DNA of 6,117 nt from Gammaproteobacteria bacterium (GTDB lineage Bacteria; Pseudomonadota; Gammaproteobacteria; Pseudomonadales; Azotimanducaceae), in assembly GCA_018667205.1 (NCBI GenBank), contig JABIVN010000164.1, positions 1 to 6,117 of the forward strand, read 5' to 3'. Position 1 is the first letter of the stretch; each line of letters opens with the position of its first letter. Below the pieces are notes generated by a model. The model was not told where the DNA came from, did not search any database, and was given only the letters and a program-made list of their open reading frames with translations. This document shows, piece by piece, positions 5,849 to 6,117 of this stretch. A program made the position numbers and the translations under genes.

Positions 5849-6117
5849 CTATAGTTCCAGGATGGATTTCGCCACAATATTACGCTGAACCTCGGCTGAT
5901 CCGCCCGCAATGGTTCTCATTCTGTTGTTCATATAGCTTGGCATTATGGGTAGCGTCATTGCAGAACCAATAGCTGATGGCCCGCCGACTTCAAGAGCCG
6001 CTGGTTGGCAGGGGAGCCCATAATACGCTGCGACTTCAATGGCTAACTCATCGGCTTTTTGCAGTGTTTCTGCGCTAATAGCATTTAACACGGCAGAGAC
6101 TGAGCCCGGTCGATTAC
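5849..6117 (-). CDS. Acyl-CoA dehydrogenase, C-terminal part only (5' end outside window)
   Basis: The frame is open from the right edge to a TAG at 5849-5851, giving 88 visible residues of a protein normally near 380-400. The C-terminus NNRMRTIAGGSAEVQRNIVA, followed by KSILEL, is the acyl-CoA dehydrogenase signature (usual form: R..tI.GGtsEiqRniia..lL), the part of the C-terminal helical domain that contacts FAD across the subunit interface. The preceding residues, ADELAIEVAAYYGL and onward, fit the end of the helical bundle. The family removes hydrogens from C2-C3 of acyl-CoA thioesters and passes electrons to an electron-transfer flavoprotein. The usual catalytic Glu lies in a part that is missing or not identifiable here, so substrate chain length cannot be judged. 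A GTG at 6091 is inside the domain and is not the real start. The gene is convergent with the 203-residue protein, 54 bases apart, and I see no clear terminator between them. Confidence 0.92.
   Translation of the reverse strand, partial: NRPGSVSAVLNAISAETLQKADELAIEVAAYYGLPCQPAALEVGGPSAIGSAMTLPIMPSYMNNRMRTIAGGSAEVQRNIVAKSILEL

Overview
The window looks like a chromosomal segment from a Gram-negative, probably marine or soil, proteobacterium. GC content is intermediate and the genes are tightly packed. A secreted PQQ/haem-c dehydrogenase with a lipoprotein-type signal sits next to acyl-CoA dehydrogenase, glyoxalase-fold, DAO-family and drug-efflux genes. The taxonomic guess rests on gene content alone. 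I see no rRNA, tRNA, CRISPR array, insertion sequence or phage gene.

Layout: (1) Positions 990 to 1, minus strand, hold a Bcr/CflA-type MFS efflux transporter cut by the left edge. (2) Positions 2268 to 994, minus, hold an FAD-dependent DAO-family oxidoreductase. Its TAG stop is followed by one codon and then the transporter ATG in the same frame, so the two form a coupled pair. (3) Positions 2269 to 2433 are a divergent intergenic region with an extended -10 promoter candidate facing right. (4) Positions 2434 to 4383, plus, hold an exported quinohaemoprotein: lipobox, cytochrome c domain, then a PQQ beta-propeller, resembling polyvinyl-alcohol dehydrogenase. (5) Positions 4951 to 4400, minus, hold a VOC (glyoxalase-fold) protein convergent with it, with a small hairpin between the two stops. 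(6) Positions 5007 to 5186 and 5183 to 5794, plus, hold a 59-residue Nif11-like protein whose stop overlaps the TTG start of an unrecognised 203-residue protein. (7) From the right edge to 5849, minus, is the C-terminus of an acyl-CoA dehydrogenase.

How they may work together: the quinohaemoprotein would oxidise an alcohol outside the cytoplasmic membrane and pass electrons to its own haem. The DAO oxidoreductase, VOC protein and acyl-CoA dehydrogenase are cytoplasmic catabolic enzymes of the kind found in accessory degradation regions, and the transporter may export a toxic substrate or product. This is inference from proximity: the genes lie on both strands and are not one operon.

The part least explained by known families is the Nif11-like/203-residue pair at 5007 to 5794. 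It is the best candidate for something undescribed.
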